From NCBI GenBank assembly GCA_964023205.1, contig OZ026844.1, positions 7,438,840 to 7,502,839 on the forward strand: a stretch of DNA of 64,000 nucleotides, in the 5' to 3' direction. A model generated the notes under the pieces. It saw only the letters and a program-made list of their open reading frames with translations. It had not been told where the DNA came from and made no database searches. Shown here piece by piece: positions 1 to 16,000 of this stretch. A program made the position numbers and the translations under genes. This stretch comes from Lutraria lutraria (lineage: Eukaryota; Mollusca; Bivalvia; Venerida; Mactridae). Each line of letters begins with the position of its first letter. The first letter of the stretch is position 1.

Positions 1-785
1 TGTTTTTCCTGTTTACGAATAAGACAAAATATTCACGTGATAATTTTCAAATCAAATGGCTTTAAAGAAAAGAAAGACAGTAATTTGAAGACTTTCACTG
101 GATAATACACATGTATGGTTGGTAGATCTTTCACACCAAACCACACCTGATATTTCCAATCCTTACTAAAAATCAACTCCATTAAACTGAAAAAGGGGAT
201 AAGAGATTACTGTTTAAAATACTACAGAACAGTCTTTCACTGAGGTATAACATCGCAATAACATCCTATGTCGTTTAGCAATTTTCCAGCATTACTGTTG
301 AGGAAGACACAATGTTTACACATGGATAGGACCTATATCTTCCATGAGCTCTCTGTCAAGGGTGGGGTCCCAACTCACACAACTTAATATGGAGGCCCCT
401 TGAACAGTCTTCTAGTACAATAATGACACAGAATATTTCATTTCCAAAAAGGTAAAAAAATGTAACACAGTCTGTAAATTAACTTGGGAGAGGATTAAAA
501 ATTCTAGCATCGTAAATTTGGGCCCAGTTTCACTAACTAAATTGAGTACAAAGTGTTGTTTTTTCTGTCTAGAAATATTGTGTCTTTAACTAAAAATGTT
601 ACCCTCGTTATCGACTGAGAACATGTTAAACAAGCCAGCATAAAATATTGTGGGTCTTGCAGACAAATTTGAGTCAAATATCTAATTCCAAATAATCAAG
701 GTTATTGAATTATACCATATTAAGAGATTAGAGTTGAAACAGTGTGAGACTGAACGTGTACGTGTGTTACTAATATAATACTTAC
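1..785 (-). other. Intron of the FAM194-domain gene (3' side of exon 13)
   Basis: AT-rich sequence downstream of the exon-13 donor (GTAAGT on the minus strand, 780-785). No coding exon, RNA gene or repeat is recognisable, so the rest of the gene must lie left of the window. Confidence 0.6.
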
Positions 786-1076
786 AATGAAGAGACAATC
801 ATGATCACTGTTAGTTGTCCCTCTGGAGTCTCTGTGTGGATAAAATCATCTAATTCTAGATCCATGATATAAGGTATATGATGACGACTACATCTACACT
901 GCGGACGTTCATATCCCAGAATCTGTTGTCGTATAACCAACGGACAGTGACTACGGGAACCAGTATTTACAGCGGATGATACCCGGTCTGTTGTAGACAT
1001 AACTGTGGCTTGTCTAGATGGCGATAAACTACGGGCTGTTGATGCACGAGATCTTGCAGACTTTCTGCTAGCAGTG
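786..1076 (-). CDS. FAM194-domain gene, coding exon 13
   Basis: The exon lies between a polypyrimidine/CAG acceptor (1077-1079 on the minus strand) and a consensus GTAAGT donor. It encodes 97 codons. These comprise a Ser/Arg/Thr-rich lead (SRKSARSRASTARS) followed by the compact Cys-containing segment CPLVIRQQILGYERPQCRCS and an acidic DLELDDFIH stretch. The Cys motif resembles the conserved C-terminal part of C3orf20-like proteins. It joins exon 12 in phase 2. Confidence 0.8.
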
Positions 1077-4000
1077 CTGGGAAAAAAATTATCATGCACA
1101 ACAGGGTTTTTTCTAGTATAAGAGACTTCATAATAAAATTAGGGTTTTTTTTCATTTCGTTAAAATGGTTCATTGTCTTCATTTAAGTTAATTGGGAATT
1201 TCCCAAAATGTATCCTAAACATACATGGATAGAGAATTTGATACAGTGTAACCTCTCTAGAGTGGCCCTGTCTAGAGCAACAACCTCCCTTCAACAACAA
1301 CATGAACTTTATCCACTGTACCATTTAAATATCAATTCAACCTCTCTAGAGCAACAACCTCTCAACAACAACATAGATTTGCTCCTCCCAAAGGGTGTTT
1401 CTTTGGAGAGGTTGTACTGTAGATAGAATTAGCATAAACTGTTTTAGAATAATATAAGGCACAAAGTTAACTGTTTTAAGCAGCAACAAAATTTAACCAG
1501 GAAACATTTAACAAAAGGCACACATACTAATATATGAAGTATTTCATTACTATAAGGCATTTTTGTGAAATAATAAACAAAATCGAGGGCTCAGCGCAAC
1601 ACTGTCGTAACTTGTTCTTATTTCAATATGAGTTACGACACTGTTGCGCTGAACCCTCGAAATATCACTAGTCTTACTCTGCTAGTCTGTTGATTATAGC
1701 CATAGCTGTAGGGGTCATGGCCCTATCTCCAGATGATTTCTTGTCATCAAATTTCACTCCACCATCTTTGTGAGCATTTAATTCAGCTTCAAAGTCAGCA
1801 TCTAAATCTTCACCATCTAAGTCACCTGAGTAGAATTTAACCAACATATAAAAGATACAACTTAAATGGAACTTAATCACCACCTTTCCTTTACAGCCGA
1901 GGGTGACATCATGATAGCATGAGGCTAATAAAATGGTTAGTGTGTTACAAACTCCAAGTCAGTGGCCAGATGAGCTATTGTACATCTGTTGGTAAAATCC
2001 AGTAACACCAAAGCAGTTTATCATGCACCAAAAAATTACAAGAGTTAAACAATGTATTTATCAGAGAAATTCTGTGTCCAATATTAACAATTAAATGTTA
2101 TGGTATTAGATGCTTATGAGTGTCAAAGTTGCAATAATTGTCCGTTTACAGTATTTTTCACTGATACATGTAAGTGATAAGCTTGAATCTGTTTACATTT
2201 TCCCAATTCAGAAATTGGTTATTTGGACTACAGGTTATTAAAAATTGCTCAGGCTATCAAAATTTGAGGGACTCTAGTCCTAGTGGCAATCATGTTCAAA
2301 ATGTTAATGGCACACATTGCTTATGAATAGTTTCAAGTTTCAGAATCTCAGTATAAAATGACACCTTTTTCTACCATTCAAGAAACATATGGATCAGACA
2401 AAAACATTTCTTACACAAACACCACACAAGCAAATCATTCACATATTACACAGATTTGGGAAATCACCAAAATAATACAAAAATGTAATTCCAAATTCTA
2501 TGTAAATTTTTTTCTTTCTGTTTAATTTAACCTATTACTGAGTGCACTTTTGTTGACATTGTTTGAAAAAAAACATTTACTAGAAATAATAATTAGCAAC
2601 ATTTCAGTACCTAAAGGAGCTGAAGGTATTCTATTTTTCTTGTTTCCTATGCGAACATCATCGACACCAAGCACAGCTGTACGTATCATTAACTGGTGGT
2701 CAGAGGTTCTAGCAGACTTGATGTTCCTGTTGGTGATACTGTAAGCTGGAGTCTCACGAACACTTTGTAAGATAGGTATAGACAAACCAAGAGCGATTCT
2801 GTAATGTTCCATCCAATCATCAACCAGATTTCTAAAAATATCAAAAACAAATTCCATGGAATTTGACAACTTTTCCTGGAAGACAATAGACGTACACCTA
2901 GGTCTAGCCAAAAACCTTCAATACGCTAGCTGGTCAGCTTCTTGTGAGATTTGGTCTCAGGTGGGTTCAAAACTCCCAGTGGAAAGGAGTTAGTGATTTT
3001 TAGTCAGAGACCATAACCGCACAATAAAGAAACTACAATAACAATACATGGGCTGAAAATTCAATAATCACATCCTGTATGCTTTGAAAAATGATTTTGA
3101 AATTGGTAACAATCATAGTAAACATGTGTATCGAGTTAAACTTTAAACTAGTTAAAAATTAAACAGACAGGTAAGTTATTAGTATTGTATTTTAACAGAA
3201 ATGTTGTTAACAACTTACCTTGCTTTTCTCTGAAGTCTTGCAAGTTCTTTGTCTGCCTCCAGCTCATAATGAACTTTGTCAGGAAAATCTTTAAGTAATT
3301 TGATTATTTCTGATGATTGACTCTTTGATGTTTGCTGTAAAAAATAATCATAAAGAATAATTTAATAATTGGCAAGAATGTTATTCAACTGTATAAACAA
3401 CTAGACATAAAAATGGCATTGGCACTTACAATACACCAATTAGGAAAAAACATGACACACTAATTAATACAATATACAAATGCAATCATATATAATGACA
3501 GAAAACTATAAGTTGAGAATAGAAGTGTTAGGCTGTAGGACAAAACAGTCGAAGGTCATCATTTTTTAAGAGCTACATAGTGTGATTATAAATGCATCTC
3601 AATTTTATAAGTATTGATTCATTTGAACAGAATAAACAGCATGTAATGGAATGGAAATCACTTAATAATAAAATTATTGTAAGATGCTAAATAAATTACT
3701 TTTAATTTGTTAATTTCTTAACTGAAAAACTTTAGAAAGCAAACAAAACAAGAATTTAACTGAGGATAACTATGTCAGGACTATCAAAGCCAAACATCAA
3801 CAGCCCTCATTAAAGGCAAGTTTGCACTGATATTCCACAATGACATTACTTAACAGGACAAACAAAACGAGCATTTAATGAAGTTAAACTAATGGCAGCA
3901 CTCTAACAGACAAATCTAACATTAAACAGAGGTTTACACTTGTCTTCCACAATGACATTAATAAACTACCAATCAAAAAAGCTTAGTAACAATTAAAAAA

Positions 4001-7000
4001 GAGACTGCCATCTGAACTCATGCTAAAAGAATACAAAAAGAAACTTGGATGAAAGACTTCACAAAAACAAAGCTATGCATTCCAGAATGAATAAACTCAT
4101 GAATATTGAACACAAGGTTCACCGAATCAGAATCCACTTCACTATTTTCACTCTCTTCTTCCTCTGACTCATTGAGAATTATACCCTTCTTAGCCAGAAC
4201 TTGGCGTCTGTATGTTTTAATACTACTCATTAATACTGATTGTCTTCTTGGCTTGCCCTTGTACGCCATTTGACTTTCTAAATCTTTGTCTGAGTCTGGT
4301 GGTAGGTCAGCAATATCTTCACCTTTTTCATTACTTGCTTTCTCCTCATCTTCAACATACTTATCAAGATCCACCTTGTTGCTACCACTCTCAGGAATAG
4401 ATAAATTTATATCTTGGTCAATGGGTTCCGATACAAGTATTTCGTTTGAGGGTTTGATTTCAGCATTTAAACTGTCCATGTCTCTTTGAGTTACCGGTAC
4501 AACATCTTCCAGCTCTCTTTCTCCATCTCCAAATAGGGTAACCAGAAATGATGGTTTCATGGCTGCTGAAGGATCAACTCCTGGTATCTTTGTTTCTACT
4601 TGAGATCTCTTCATGTCTTCCATGGACTCAATATACGACTGAGCCGACTGGGATCTTTTGTTTGTATCACTTGTGTCAACTGGTGTTTGATTCTTTGCTG
4701 AATGACATTTGCCGGAAGGTATGAGTCCAGCAATTTTGATAATTGGTTTTAATTTCTTTTTCTTCTTAGATTTCTCACTCAGTTTCTCTTTCTTTCGCTC
4801 TTCGTAAGCAATTTTCATATGCGTCCATCTTTCAGGGTAGGCTTCTGTTTGTATAAACAACTTACTAATTTCAGAAATTTCAGGTGGTTTATTTATCTCG
4901 TGACTTCCAGTATTTCTTTTATCCTCTCTATTAAAACTGAATTTTACGTGGTACTTTTCTGCAGATTTGACTCTTTTTGGTTCCGTCTTCCCTTTTTGTG
5001 ACTTTAGTCTACCGTATTGTTGACATTTTGGAGGGTCAGGAGTTTTGGAATATATTCTTGAAAAGTTTTTCTTCTCTTGCTGTGCATACCTTCTCTTATT
5101 CATATAGCTATCAGCAGATTTTGCAAAGTCTGAACTTTGCCGATCTTTGTAAATTTTCTCATCCAATGATTTCTCATTCTGTTTACAAGGACTAAAGTTA
5201 TGAGTTTGAGTCTTTGAATTTATTCTGTCTTTGTCATCTTTACACATTCTTGAAGATAGTACTCTATACCTTGGTGAATTGGTGAATAGCGGACTTGGAG
5301 TTTGTCTAAATTTTGTCCGAGATGCACATTTTGAGGGTTGATCAACAAATGAAACTTGTTTAGTAACATCTATACTACCAGAATTATCCCTCTGTTGTGA
5401 GCAGAATTTTTAAGCAAACTTGTTAATCGAATTTTTGAATAGTTCAGTCAAACCTTTGAACAAAGGCCACCTTTAGAAAAGACATAATGTGGCCTTTATT
5501 GACAAGTGGCATTTATTTATAAAAGAATGACCTTTATTCACAGGGTGACCTTTATTCAGAGGTGGCTGCTAACATAGATTTGACTGTATTTTTAATGTTA
5601 CATTTTTTTGTAAGACCAGTAAACAGTTTATAAAACTGTTGTTTGTCAAAAACATAGGCATAAGTAATCTATGTTTATTTTGAATTAAAACAATCCACAT
5701 ACAATACCAATATTTAATGTGCTTCAGTTGCATAAAAACAGGGACCAATATCATGCATACATTGGGCCTAAATTAAAAATATGTTTGTTTGCCCTTTACC
5801 GAAGAGGGTCGGTAGGTAGGAAAAATATTTATTTCATTACACTTCTATATAGAAGCATTCTGTCGTCATTTTATGTATTCTGCTACCATACAACAATTTA
5901 TTGTGTGCTTTAATAAGCCTTAAACATGTATTTAGTGCCTCAACAAACATGATTTTTTCCCTTGGTTTTTACTTTAACAGACCAGTCATCTAAAGTTCAA
6001 ATGTTTATTGAAAGCACTGAGTACATGTGTATAATGTATAAAAAAAGTTCTCCCAGATTTTGCAATAAAATTTTTTGAGTCAGCATGATTTTTTCAGGTC
6101 GGTCGGTAAAGGGCAAGCCTTGGTCACAGAAAAAAGTAACTTTCAACCTCGTATTAAGAATTTAATTAAGTTACTTTATGGTGTATGAAAGCTAATCAAC
6201 TTGGGATGCTTACCTTTCTAGCCTTCTTCTTGTTCTTTTTATTTGGAGCGAAAATTCTCATTAAATCTTTGGCTGCCCTAGATGAAAATGTAAATGCTGT
6301 TAGTAGCTGGTCCTGGAAAAATAAAACAATAACATAAATACATTGTATACCAATAAACTTAAACATGATACAAATATAAACATATCAACAACAGAAACAT
6401 GAGCTTTCATTAAGTAGTAACTCAAACTAAAATTAATAAAACAAAGGAATTAATGTTGTTAAATATGTCCTAAGAAGGAAGCAGTGAAATTCTGAAACTA
6501 TGAAGCGCGTAAATACTAAAATATTCTTCACGGAGTAATTAATGTAATAAACAGGAATTAGAACAAGTTTCATCAACCAGCTTCCATTTCTTTTTTTCTT
6601 GTTCTGACTTATCAACATGCATTTAATATCACTAAATAAAGTTTAATCAGGACAAAAACATGCAAATATTTCTCACTGTTTCCTCAATTGGCTTGTATTC
6701 ATCAGCTTCCGGTACCAGGCCGACGTTAAATCTTGCCATTTCCCGCTGACAATTAAACATCACACTCATTTGTGTCTGTCCAACACATCGGAACATGATA
6801 TTATTGTTCACCTGCAAAATAAGCCAATGATGATATGGGTAGGGTGAAACACTGCTTTGCCAAACACTGGCAAACACTGAAAGCTGGGAAGAGATTTTAA
6901 AGTTAAAAAATTTGAAACTTTTTATTGAAATGTCATAAAACAGCGAATTTATGGGAAAGATAAGTTAAAATTACAGGCTACAATCCATATATTATGGGAT

Positions 7001-10000
7001 GTGAATAAATGTCCTGCCCATTAAACTACACACATTAAGAAGCACAAGATAAAACAATGTTGACAAAAGAATCCATATTCAAAACGATGCTGAAAACAGT
7101 GGAGAGAAATTCATGAGTACACAATCTTTGACTATCTGGATGAAATTCTAACTGACTAAACAGGAAACATGGTGTACTATTTCCACATGTTTCTTTACCT
7201 GAAAGCTGATTGGTTCAGTAATTTTGACGTTAGCTTGCGGCCACTTCCATTTCCTGATAATAGAACCATCTGCTTCCGATATATGACCTCCCTTTTCTGT
7301 GGACAGGAATCTGGTATTAAAGGAAAAATCATGCAGTGTCATAGAAAAAAATCAATTCAATGTTTTAAATTTGCCAACTTACTGATAGGTAAGCCTATCA
7401 TAGCTCAGAATTAAGAAGTTAGTCAATTTTTTTAGGACGTTTTTTGGAATGCATATGAATTAACGCATATCAATCATGTTTTTGTCATTTAAATATACAA
7501 TTATCAAGTTAAGATATACACAATGTCCACTTGATACCTCTGATACAGATCTGTTGAAAAATCTATTTCATATCAATTGTGAAACATGTTATTTCAACTT
7601 TAATCAGTGACACTCAATGACAAGAACTCAATAAAAATCATGCTAAAAGTTTTAAATACAATTTTATTAGCAAATAATATAATTCTAATCAGAAATTGAT
7701 TCATTCTTACCTGACAATACCATTGGGATGATAACAGACACCCCTCCCACATGGTGTAAAACAACCTAACATTTTTGAGTCAATGCCATCTTCATAAACA
7801 ATAGTATAAAATCCTGGTCGACCAAAACCAGCTGCACAATACATCATTGCTGGTCGCCCTGAGGGGTAACTGATATTCGTTAAGAAATCAAAAAACTGAA
7901 AGCACTAAAATAAACTAAACTTGTATAGACCTGCACTACGACATATGGAACAGGAACCAGTCTAACAAATTTATAGCGGACATAGAAAAATGTAGTATTT
8001 TGACTGGCATCAAAATTCATGCAAGCTGAGTGAGAGATGGCTCAGGAAAGCTAAACTATAGTTCAGTTTTAAAAAAAAACACAGGGTCTTAGATTATTCC
8101 TTTGAATTATCTTGGCAAGTTAAACCATCTGGCTGATCAATTTGGTGTCTACCCACATGAATAGGCAGTATTGAAGAATATGCAGTTACTTTTTTCAATG
8201 ATTATGATTCGGTGAAATATGAAGCAATTAGACAAAAATTTGGAATTTACAAATATATATAATTCTTTATAGATCATGAAGTTAATATAATGGAAATGTT
8301 AATGTGTATCATGGTAGACTATATGAGCTGTTACTTTGGATAAGGTCAAACAGGTTGAACAAAATCACAATATAGAAATATAATGAAATCTAAGAAAAGA
8401 ATTTGGGCTTATTTCAAGAATGTTAGACATGATATAAACATATTGATATCTATGAAACTTTCATGTGCACATAGAAAGGATACTACACAACGGTCGTCCC
8501 GTCAATATGTGAAGCTTGCATGAGTTTCTTCCCTTCATTTCTTTCATCGATTATACTAGGCACCTTGGGTTTACCTCCTCGATGTACCGCACTTTGACAC
8601 ATTTTACTGGGTGATTTCCGGTATTTGAGTAAAGTTTCACGTTTTGTGTCACCATAATGTCGTACTATCACAGGCTTATCATAGCCTTGATCTGTGTCTT
8701 TTGTTGCCTGATTTGATCTGAAAAAATCAATGTAAAACAATCGCCCTATCTTTATAACATATGAAGCACCTCAAATACTGACAATGCTGTATTTTTTGAC
8801 AATGGTGTCATTTCAACATATTTTGATAGAGCATCAACTTGAAGGTGAATTTTTTTACCTGTATGCAACGTAATTAATTAAAGGGACAGCTGACCAAATT
8901 CATTATGTAAGGATGCCAATAAATATCAACAAATTCTTCACGTTAAAACAGCAACATGACAGAAATACATACAAGAATTAGACGCAGACCCCCACTTTAG
9001 TTTAATTGTCCCAACTACAACATGTACCTTCAATTAGGGAACAACATACAAGCAAGCAGTACTAGATGTTCAAGCCTCTCTTACCAATATACATGTATAT
9101 GCTAAATACAGTCACAGCAAGTATGGTATTCTAAAACTAGAAATGTGTCAATAGGATTTATGCAAAACTTCATATGCTGATAAACTTTCCTATATAATTT
9201 CATAACCAAATGTTTGTTTAGGTGTGTGTGACACAAGAATTTTGAACAGACAAGGGTAAACCTATATGCCCCCCCCCCTCATCTTTCAGAGGGGGCATAA
9301 AAAGCGACCATGCATACACTATAGAACCAAAATCTAAGGCTTAAATGATCTTTTTTTAAAAATGATATTGAACGCAATAATCACTTCATGATTGCTGGGT
9401 TTAATACATACAGAGTTACAAGCATATATTATTGTAGAAAAAATAGAATGTAAACATACATAGATTTCAAGGATTCCTGTAACCTTTGAACACAATATTC
9501 CAATATCTGATTTTGGTCCACCTCCTCTTGCCGTCCTTTCAACATTACCCATCCTGGAATAGAAAATACACATCATTCATTATCAGAGAAATTGGAAAGA
9601 CATAAACATTCATGTTCAAATTGAAGCAAAATTTGTTGGTCATAGAAAAAAAGTTCTGTTTATAGTTTGTTGACCAAAGCAATTTAAACAGGTAGGTTGA
9701 AATTTTTTCTTAACAATTACTTTTGACGTACAATTTATCCCCCTTAAATACTTTTGTACTTTTGATTTTGCTGCTAGCAATTTAAGTGTTAATATTAAAA
9801 AATAGTAAAGTTGAGTAACCACAAACAAGATTATTTTCAGCATCTGAATTTAAAAATTTCTTTTTTTTTCAGCTAAATTATGAAAGTGGGAACGATTTAA
9901 AAACTGTATGTCTGGAATATCATGCTTAAAATGAATCAAAATCATGTAAAATATATAAGTAAATACTAAGAAAAAGTTTTAATACATTTCTTTTCCTATT

Positions 10001-13000
10001 ATGGTTTATCTAATACATAAATAATCAGTATTGGATTTATGTATAATGTAGAAAATGTGAAACAGACTTAATGGTTAGAAAATTTTAAGATACCTTTATC
10101 TTCGAATGCTGTATTTGATAACTGGAAGTTGATTGTCTGCATATAAGATAACGGGTTGGCCAGAGCAGTCGCTGTGGAAACAGAATAATGAAACATTTAT
10201 TTTAATACAAACATGATATACTGCATGTACTATACATACATGATATACTGCATGTACTATACATACATGATATACTGCATGTACTATACATGTACATACA
10301 TGATATACTGCATGTACTATACATACATGATATACTGCATGTACTATACATACATGATATACTGCATGTACTATACATGTACATACATGATATACTGCAT
10401 GTACTATACATACATGATATACTGCATGTACTATACATACATGATATACTGCATGTACTATACATACATGATATACTGCATGTACTATACATACATGATA
10501 TACTGCATATACTATACATACATGATATACTGCATGTACTATACATACATGATATACTGCATGTACTATACATACATGATATACTGCATGTACTATACAT
10601 ACATGATATACTGCATGTACTATACATACATGATATACTGCATGTACTATACATGCCGGTAATATAATGCTACTGATATAATTTACCAATTACGACAATA
10701 GATGTTAACGATTTTAACAAAATACATGTATATGCAAAAAATTTTCACTTATCTATAAATTAATACCAATATAATAGAATAGATATAATATTAAAATACT
10801 TTCAAAATAAGTAGCAAAATGTGTAAACCTACCGGTAGTACATTAAAATTTTCAGTGAATAGTTGAAAAATATAAAAAAGATTTGTTGATCATACCACCA
10901 GTACTACCCGCACTAAATCATTTAATAGTGCAAATGACAATAAACAAAATGTTAAATACTATATATACATATTTAATAAATCATCCTTAAGTTATTCAAT
11001 AAGGCATTAAATAACAGGCAACAGCACGTAACACCTTTAAATTTATATAACTACACTGTTTGCTTAATTTCTATCCATTCTAAACCTGAAAAAAAAGAAT
11101 TCAGAAATAGAAAATGTAACACCGAAGAGAAAATTTGGAAATGTTTTTCACATAATACTGTTATGTAAATATATGAACAGAAAATAAAAAGAAACCAAAT
11201 AAGTTTGAATAAACAAGAAACCAAAAATAAATAAGAACTTTCAATATAAAGTATTTAACTATTAATCGATAAGACAATACAACCTTTGACCTTTTTCCAT
11301 TGATTAAATAAGGGACCCCCAAGAGATTTGTCTGTGAATAACAAAGTTTGTTAAAAAGAAATATTGAGTAAGTAATAATTAACAAGAATATTAGTAAACA
11401 AAATGCCTGGCTTAAAACTACAAGAAGAAAATACAAACATGCACCATTAGGCAAAAATAATTTATACCATGATACCACAAATCTTCCAAAATAATACAGG
11501 GTAGATTATAAGGTCATTAAAACATTTTTCGAATACATTTTTTGTACATGTACTCTTTTTTTCAAGTTAGAAGATATTAAGTTTTATACAGAATGAAATA
11601 ATCTGCGAGACAAAAATGTACTGAGACCGAAAAAAGGGCTTGGTCAGCACTATTTAAAGGATCAGCCAGGGAAGTACATGTAGCAACAAGGAACTTCTTA
11701 TAATACATAATGCTTCATTTACACTAATATAGCAGAAAAAGGTTAAATTATATTTTGCAACATTTTACCAATGGCATCTACAGAACTGTAAACTTTCAGC
11801 TTCTTTTGAACTTGGAAAATACAAGATCTAGCTAAATTATATACATGTATTCTGTATAACTTAAGTTTAGATGTCTGCACTTTTTTGTAGCAAGGTAACC
11901 AACCATCTTAACAGCTGAAAAAGACCTTTTACTTTTACTTTTTTGCACCTGGAAACTAAAAAGGTTGAAACTAATTCTTTAAATGACTGTAAAAGGTTTT
12001 TAATCAATACATGAAAGACAACATCAATTATGTAATTGATTTGTAGTGATTACAACATGGTAGCCATTTAAAACACAACACTTTTAAACTAAACATTGAA
12101 TTTTATTTCAAGTACGGTACTTGTAACATTTTGTCAAATAAAGTTAACACTTGGACCCTGGAATGCATTACCCTCCATGTACCATAAATCAAGATTCAAG
12201 GTAAGACCTAATATTGACTGAACTCAGGAAATATTTTTGAAAGTTTTATCAGCACAATCCTTTTTTTTAAATACATGTGACCTTGTTTATAAATTGGCTA
12301 AGTATATACACAGACTATGAACATACTTATAAACTATAATATTAGTACATTCTACTTAACATTAACAGTAAGTAAGCCTTTTAAGAGATTTTTACATAAA
12401 GCAATAAGATCCAACTGAGGCTAAAATCAGCAAGAGAAAATATACCAGTTTTTATTTATTTGGGCTCAACATCGTTTTTCAACAATTTGTACACTGTGCA
12501 ATCACTCCAAAGCAACACCCTTTGGGATTAGCAAAATAATGTTGTTGTTGAGAGTTTCTTGCCCTTGAGAGGTGAAATTAATAATTCAATCCATCATGCA
12601 GTGGGAAAAAGACATGCTGTCATTGAAATGAGGTTGTTGCTCAAGAGTAGGCCACTCTGGAAAGGTTGTACTGTACATTGTATATACAGCAAGAAATTAC
12701 CGAAAAAGTTTTGCTTTTTCGGCTGTTTTGATTTTTGTAACAAATCAAGAAAATTACCATTAAAAAATTAAAAACAGAGAATTCAAGCTTTCGGTTACAT
12801 TTTCCTAGTTGTTTATTTAAGACTAAATCCTCTAGTTATAGTAACAAAAACATGAAAATGATATGGATTAGTTTAATACTTTGACTTTTTTCTACATTTT
12901 GAAGTACGGTAATCACAATTAAAGGACCCGCCCCCATGGTTGAGTGGTTTAAAGGTCGCAGACTTCAAAATCACTGTAACCTCTTAGTGATAGAGGATCA

Positions 13001-16000
13001 TGGCTTCAAGCCCAGCTACCGACCATGTCTCCTTATGTGAGGAAGTAGGCAGTCGCTTACAGAGGATGGGAGTCTAGTGTTCCAGAAACAAAGGTTAGGT
13101 TAACTGTCCACCTTATATGATTCTGACTGTTGAAAAGGGCGTAAAAATAAAAAAATTAAAACGCTAGTATCTATAAGACCACGATCATAGGAATGTCAAG
13201 ATTATCAACAGTAAGTGCTACGGTGTTAATGTGAAATTGATGTTCGTAATAAGTTGAATTCAGTGCATTGTGAACGTATTGATAATCCATAAAGTCTGTT
13301 TACTGATTCTTTACTGGAAAATATCCTGTATTTATAATTGAAATGCAGCATAAAAGAATATTCTGTCCAATCATACAATCAATACATCAAACAATATAAA
13401 ATCATTGAAAATTGCTGTCGTTTTAGACATAAATCCAGTCCCGCCGACATCCCTTGTTCTTTTGCATTTCAATTATATATTAATTAGTTTGATAATCAAT
13501 AATATTGTATCTGTCAAACTACATGATCAACTTATTCTCTACAAGACAGAACTGCCATTAAAATTGCATTTGTAGATAATAGTAAATTGAGTAGACAATT
13601 AAATGGATGTATACACAAAATGAGCGCAGATTAATTTTGCAATCAATTCTTGCTGATAACTATGATAAACAGGATCATTTCAAACTGAATTTTAGTCAGA
13701 TAGGGTTAATATTAGACTAGAAATTAAAATTGTATTACTTTGCCCATGCCAAAATATTCATAAAGAAGTGAATTAATAAGTGATTGAATAAAACAATTCA
13801 ATTATTTAGATCATATTATGTGATACTATCCATATTAGTTTAACTTTTTAGTTAGTCAGGTTTAGAGGTATATTAATGATAATTATTACTGTATCAGCCA
13901 GAAAAAATCTTTTGCTAGCCCAAATGAAAGGCGGCACTTAGTAAGCACAGTCATGAGGAAAGCTCTCCAATTTGGAGTCCTTTACAAACTCTTCACTAAA
14001 AAGGTTCAGAAGTAGGGGAGGAACAATAATTATTACCACTATAGGACATAACCTTCTTGTAAAATGAATGGTTTTATCAATACCATGAATGTAATTACCC
14101 AGGAAATAGTAATTATTGACTTACTGATAAAAAAGCAATTAAATCATTATTTCATGTCTTGTATTCAGAGTTTTTCTTGTTTCAGTAAATTTGAGCAATT
14201 ATACCAAGGATTCAGCTTATTATTATTCTACCAGAGGCAGACAGTGAATGCTGGGAAACAAGCAAGAATATTTATTCTCTTTTGCAGGTTATGTTGTTAC
14301 AGTAGTAGAATATACTCAAGTGCAATAATACTGTATAAAGTGACTTATAAATTTGAGTTTATAACAGTTGTTTGAGTATATAATGTCTGAGACAGAGACA
14401 TGAAAGTGTTGTAAGCACATTTAACTCTTAAATAGAAGTGACTAATACCCCCACCGCCACTTTGACACTAAGAATGCGATAGTACACTGTATGGCTAAGT
14501 TGAAGGCACATCACTCTGGAATGTGTGGATCACTGGGCATGAAAATTGTGTTTTGCACATCTACACTTCATGGTGATGACGTGTTTCAAGTTTTATTGCA
14601 ATCGCATAAGGAATGTGGAAGAAATCAGCTCCGCAAACTTGTGATATTGTATGCCGACAGACGGACGGACCAACCAAGTGACAAAGTGACTCCAATATAC
14701 CCCCTCTCAAACTATGTTTGTGGGGGTATAATTACATTAGTTATAATATGAGGAAGGTTATATTCAACACTTAGTCTAGCAACAGATTCACAACTGACAG
14801 TAGAACCATTTCACCAAGGGTATTTGGTTGTTAGCGGTATAACAGAAAGGGTATAGGAGGTTAAATTAAGGATATTGTTTGTTGTTATCCCGACAGGGTC
14901 CCCGAGACAGGCTTTATATCATAAACTCACATCGTAGATCAGTAGGGGTCTCGGCGATCAATGAGAAGACGTCGTCACGCATACGATTATTTCTCATAAT
15001 GCTCGGCGATTGTGCTAAACCTAGAATCACAAGCAACACAACACATAAAATCTACAGTGTACTACAAAACTAGCTGAAAGTCCAGAATCTACAGTGATTA
15101 GATACAAACATATATTTCATAAATATCAGACTTAATTTCTACAGTAACAAGCTGCAATAAAACCTGAAATAAAACTATACATGTATTTACTTAAATAATG
15201 TTTGTATCTTAATTCATAAATTCACTCCAAGTTTGTTTAAATAACTAATCATGACAAACAAGAATAATAATTATCTCATCAGGTCACATTGACTTGCATA
15301 TTTATTTTTTTAAAAGCAAACTTGATAAAATTTCTTTATTTAATGGTAAATTGTATTAAATTCACTATAAAACATATGCCACTGGAAGTAGAAATATGTC
15401 TGTTATGTACATATGGCCTCTACATGGAGGTTTATTGTGTCTCTTCTTTATAAGGCCAAAAAAAATAGTTGTGCCCCCAGTCACCTGACGGACCTTAAGT
15501 TAAGTATAAGTGCAAACTCTCAATTTAAGTTTGAAACAGCATACTCCAATGTACAAAAATATTTGTTGAGGAATCGAGCCTCCAAAGTGTGAAAAAAATT
15601 AATATGTTTAGAAAAAAAGAAAAGTTTCACCGTCTGGCCTTTTCCCCTTTTTTGTCAGGTAACTAGAAACACAACTTTTTTACCTCTGACCTGAATTGTA
15701 AATTAATTATCATTGATTTTTCTCTTAACAAATTTTTTTTCAAAGTAATAATCAATACATATTTTAAAACCTGGGAGTAAAACGCACTCTTATCTTTCCA
15801 GGAATATTATAAAATTAGGTAAAGATTAATTCTGTAAAGGTTTAAAATTGACAAAGTTACTATGATATTTAGGTGTACTCATAAATTCTCGCCGAATTGT
15901 TCAACCACTTTCTGTCTCATAAATAATGGGCGTATGTGAAATTAATTTATACAGATTATACAACTATAATAATTAACACAACTTAAGTTCAACCGCTAAA

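Noticed and set aside
10096..10689. Long open frames encoding Tyr/Cys repeat proteins on both strands
   Set aside because: They are produced by the 27-bp satellite; the true coding exon here (10094-10171) uses a different phase.
14491..14751. 86-codon open frame in intron 1
   Set aside because: It lies across a dispersed molluscan repeat with GACAGACGGACGG and a terminal hairpin, with no protein family signal.
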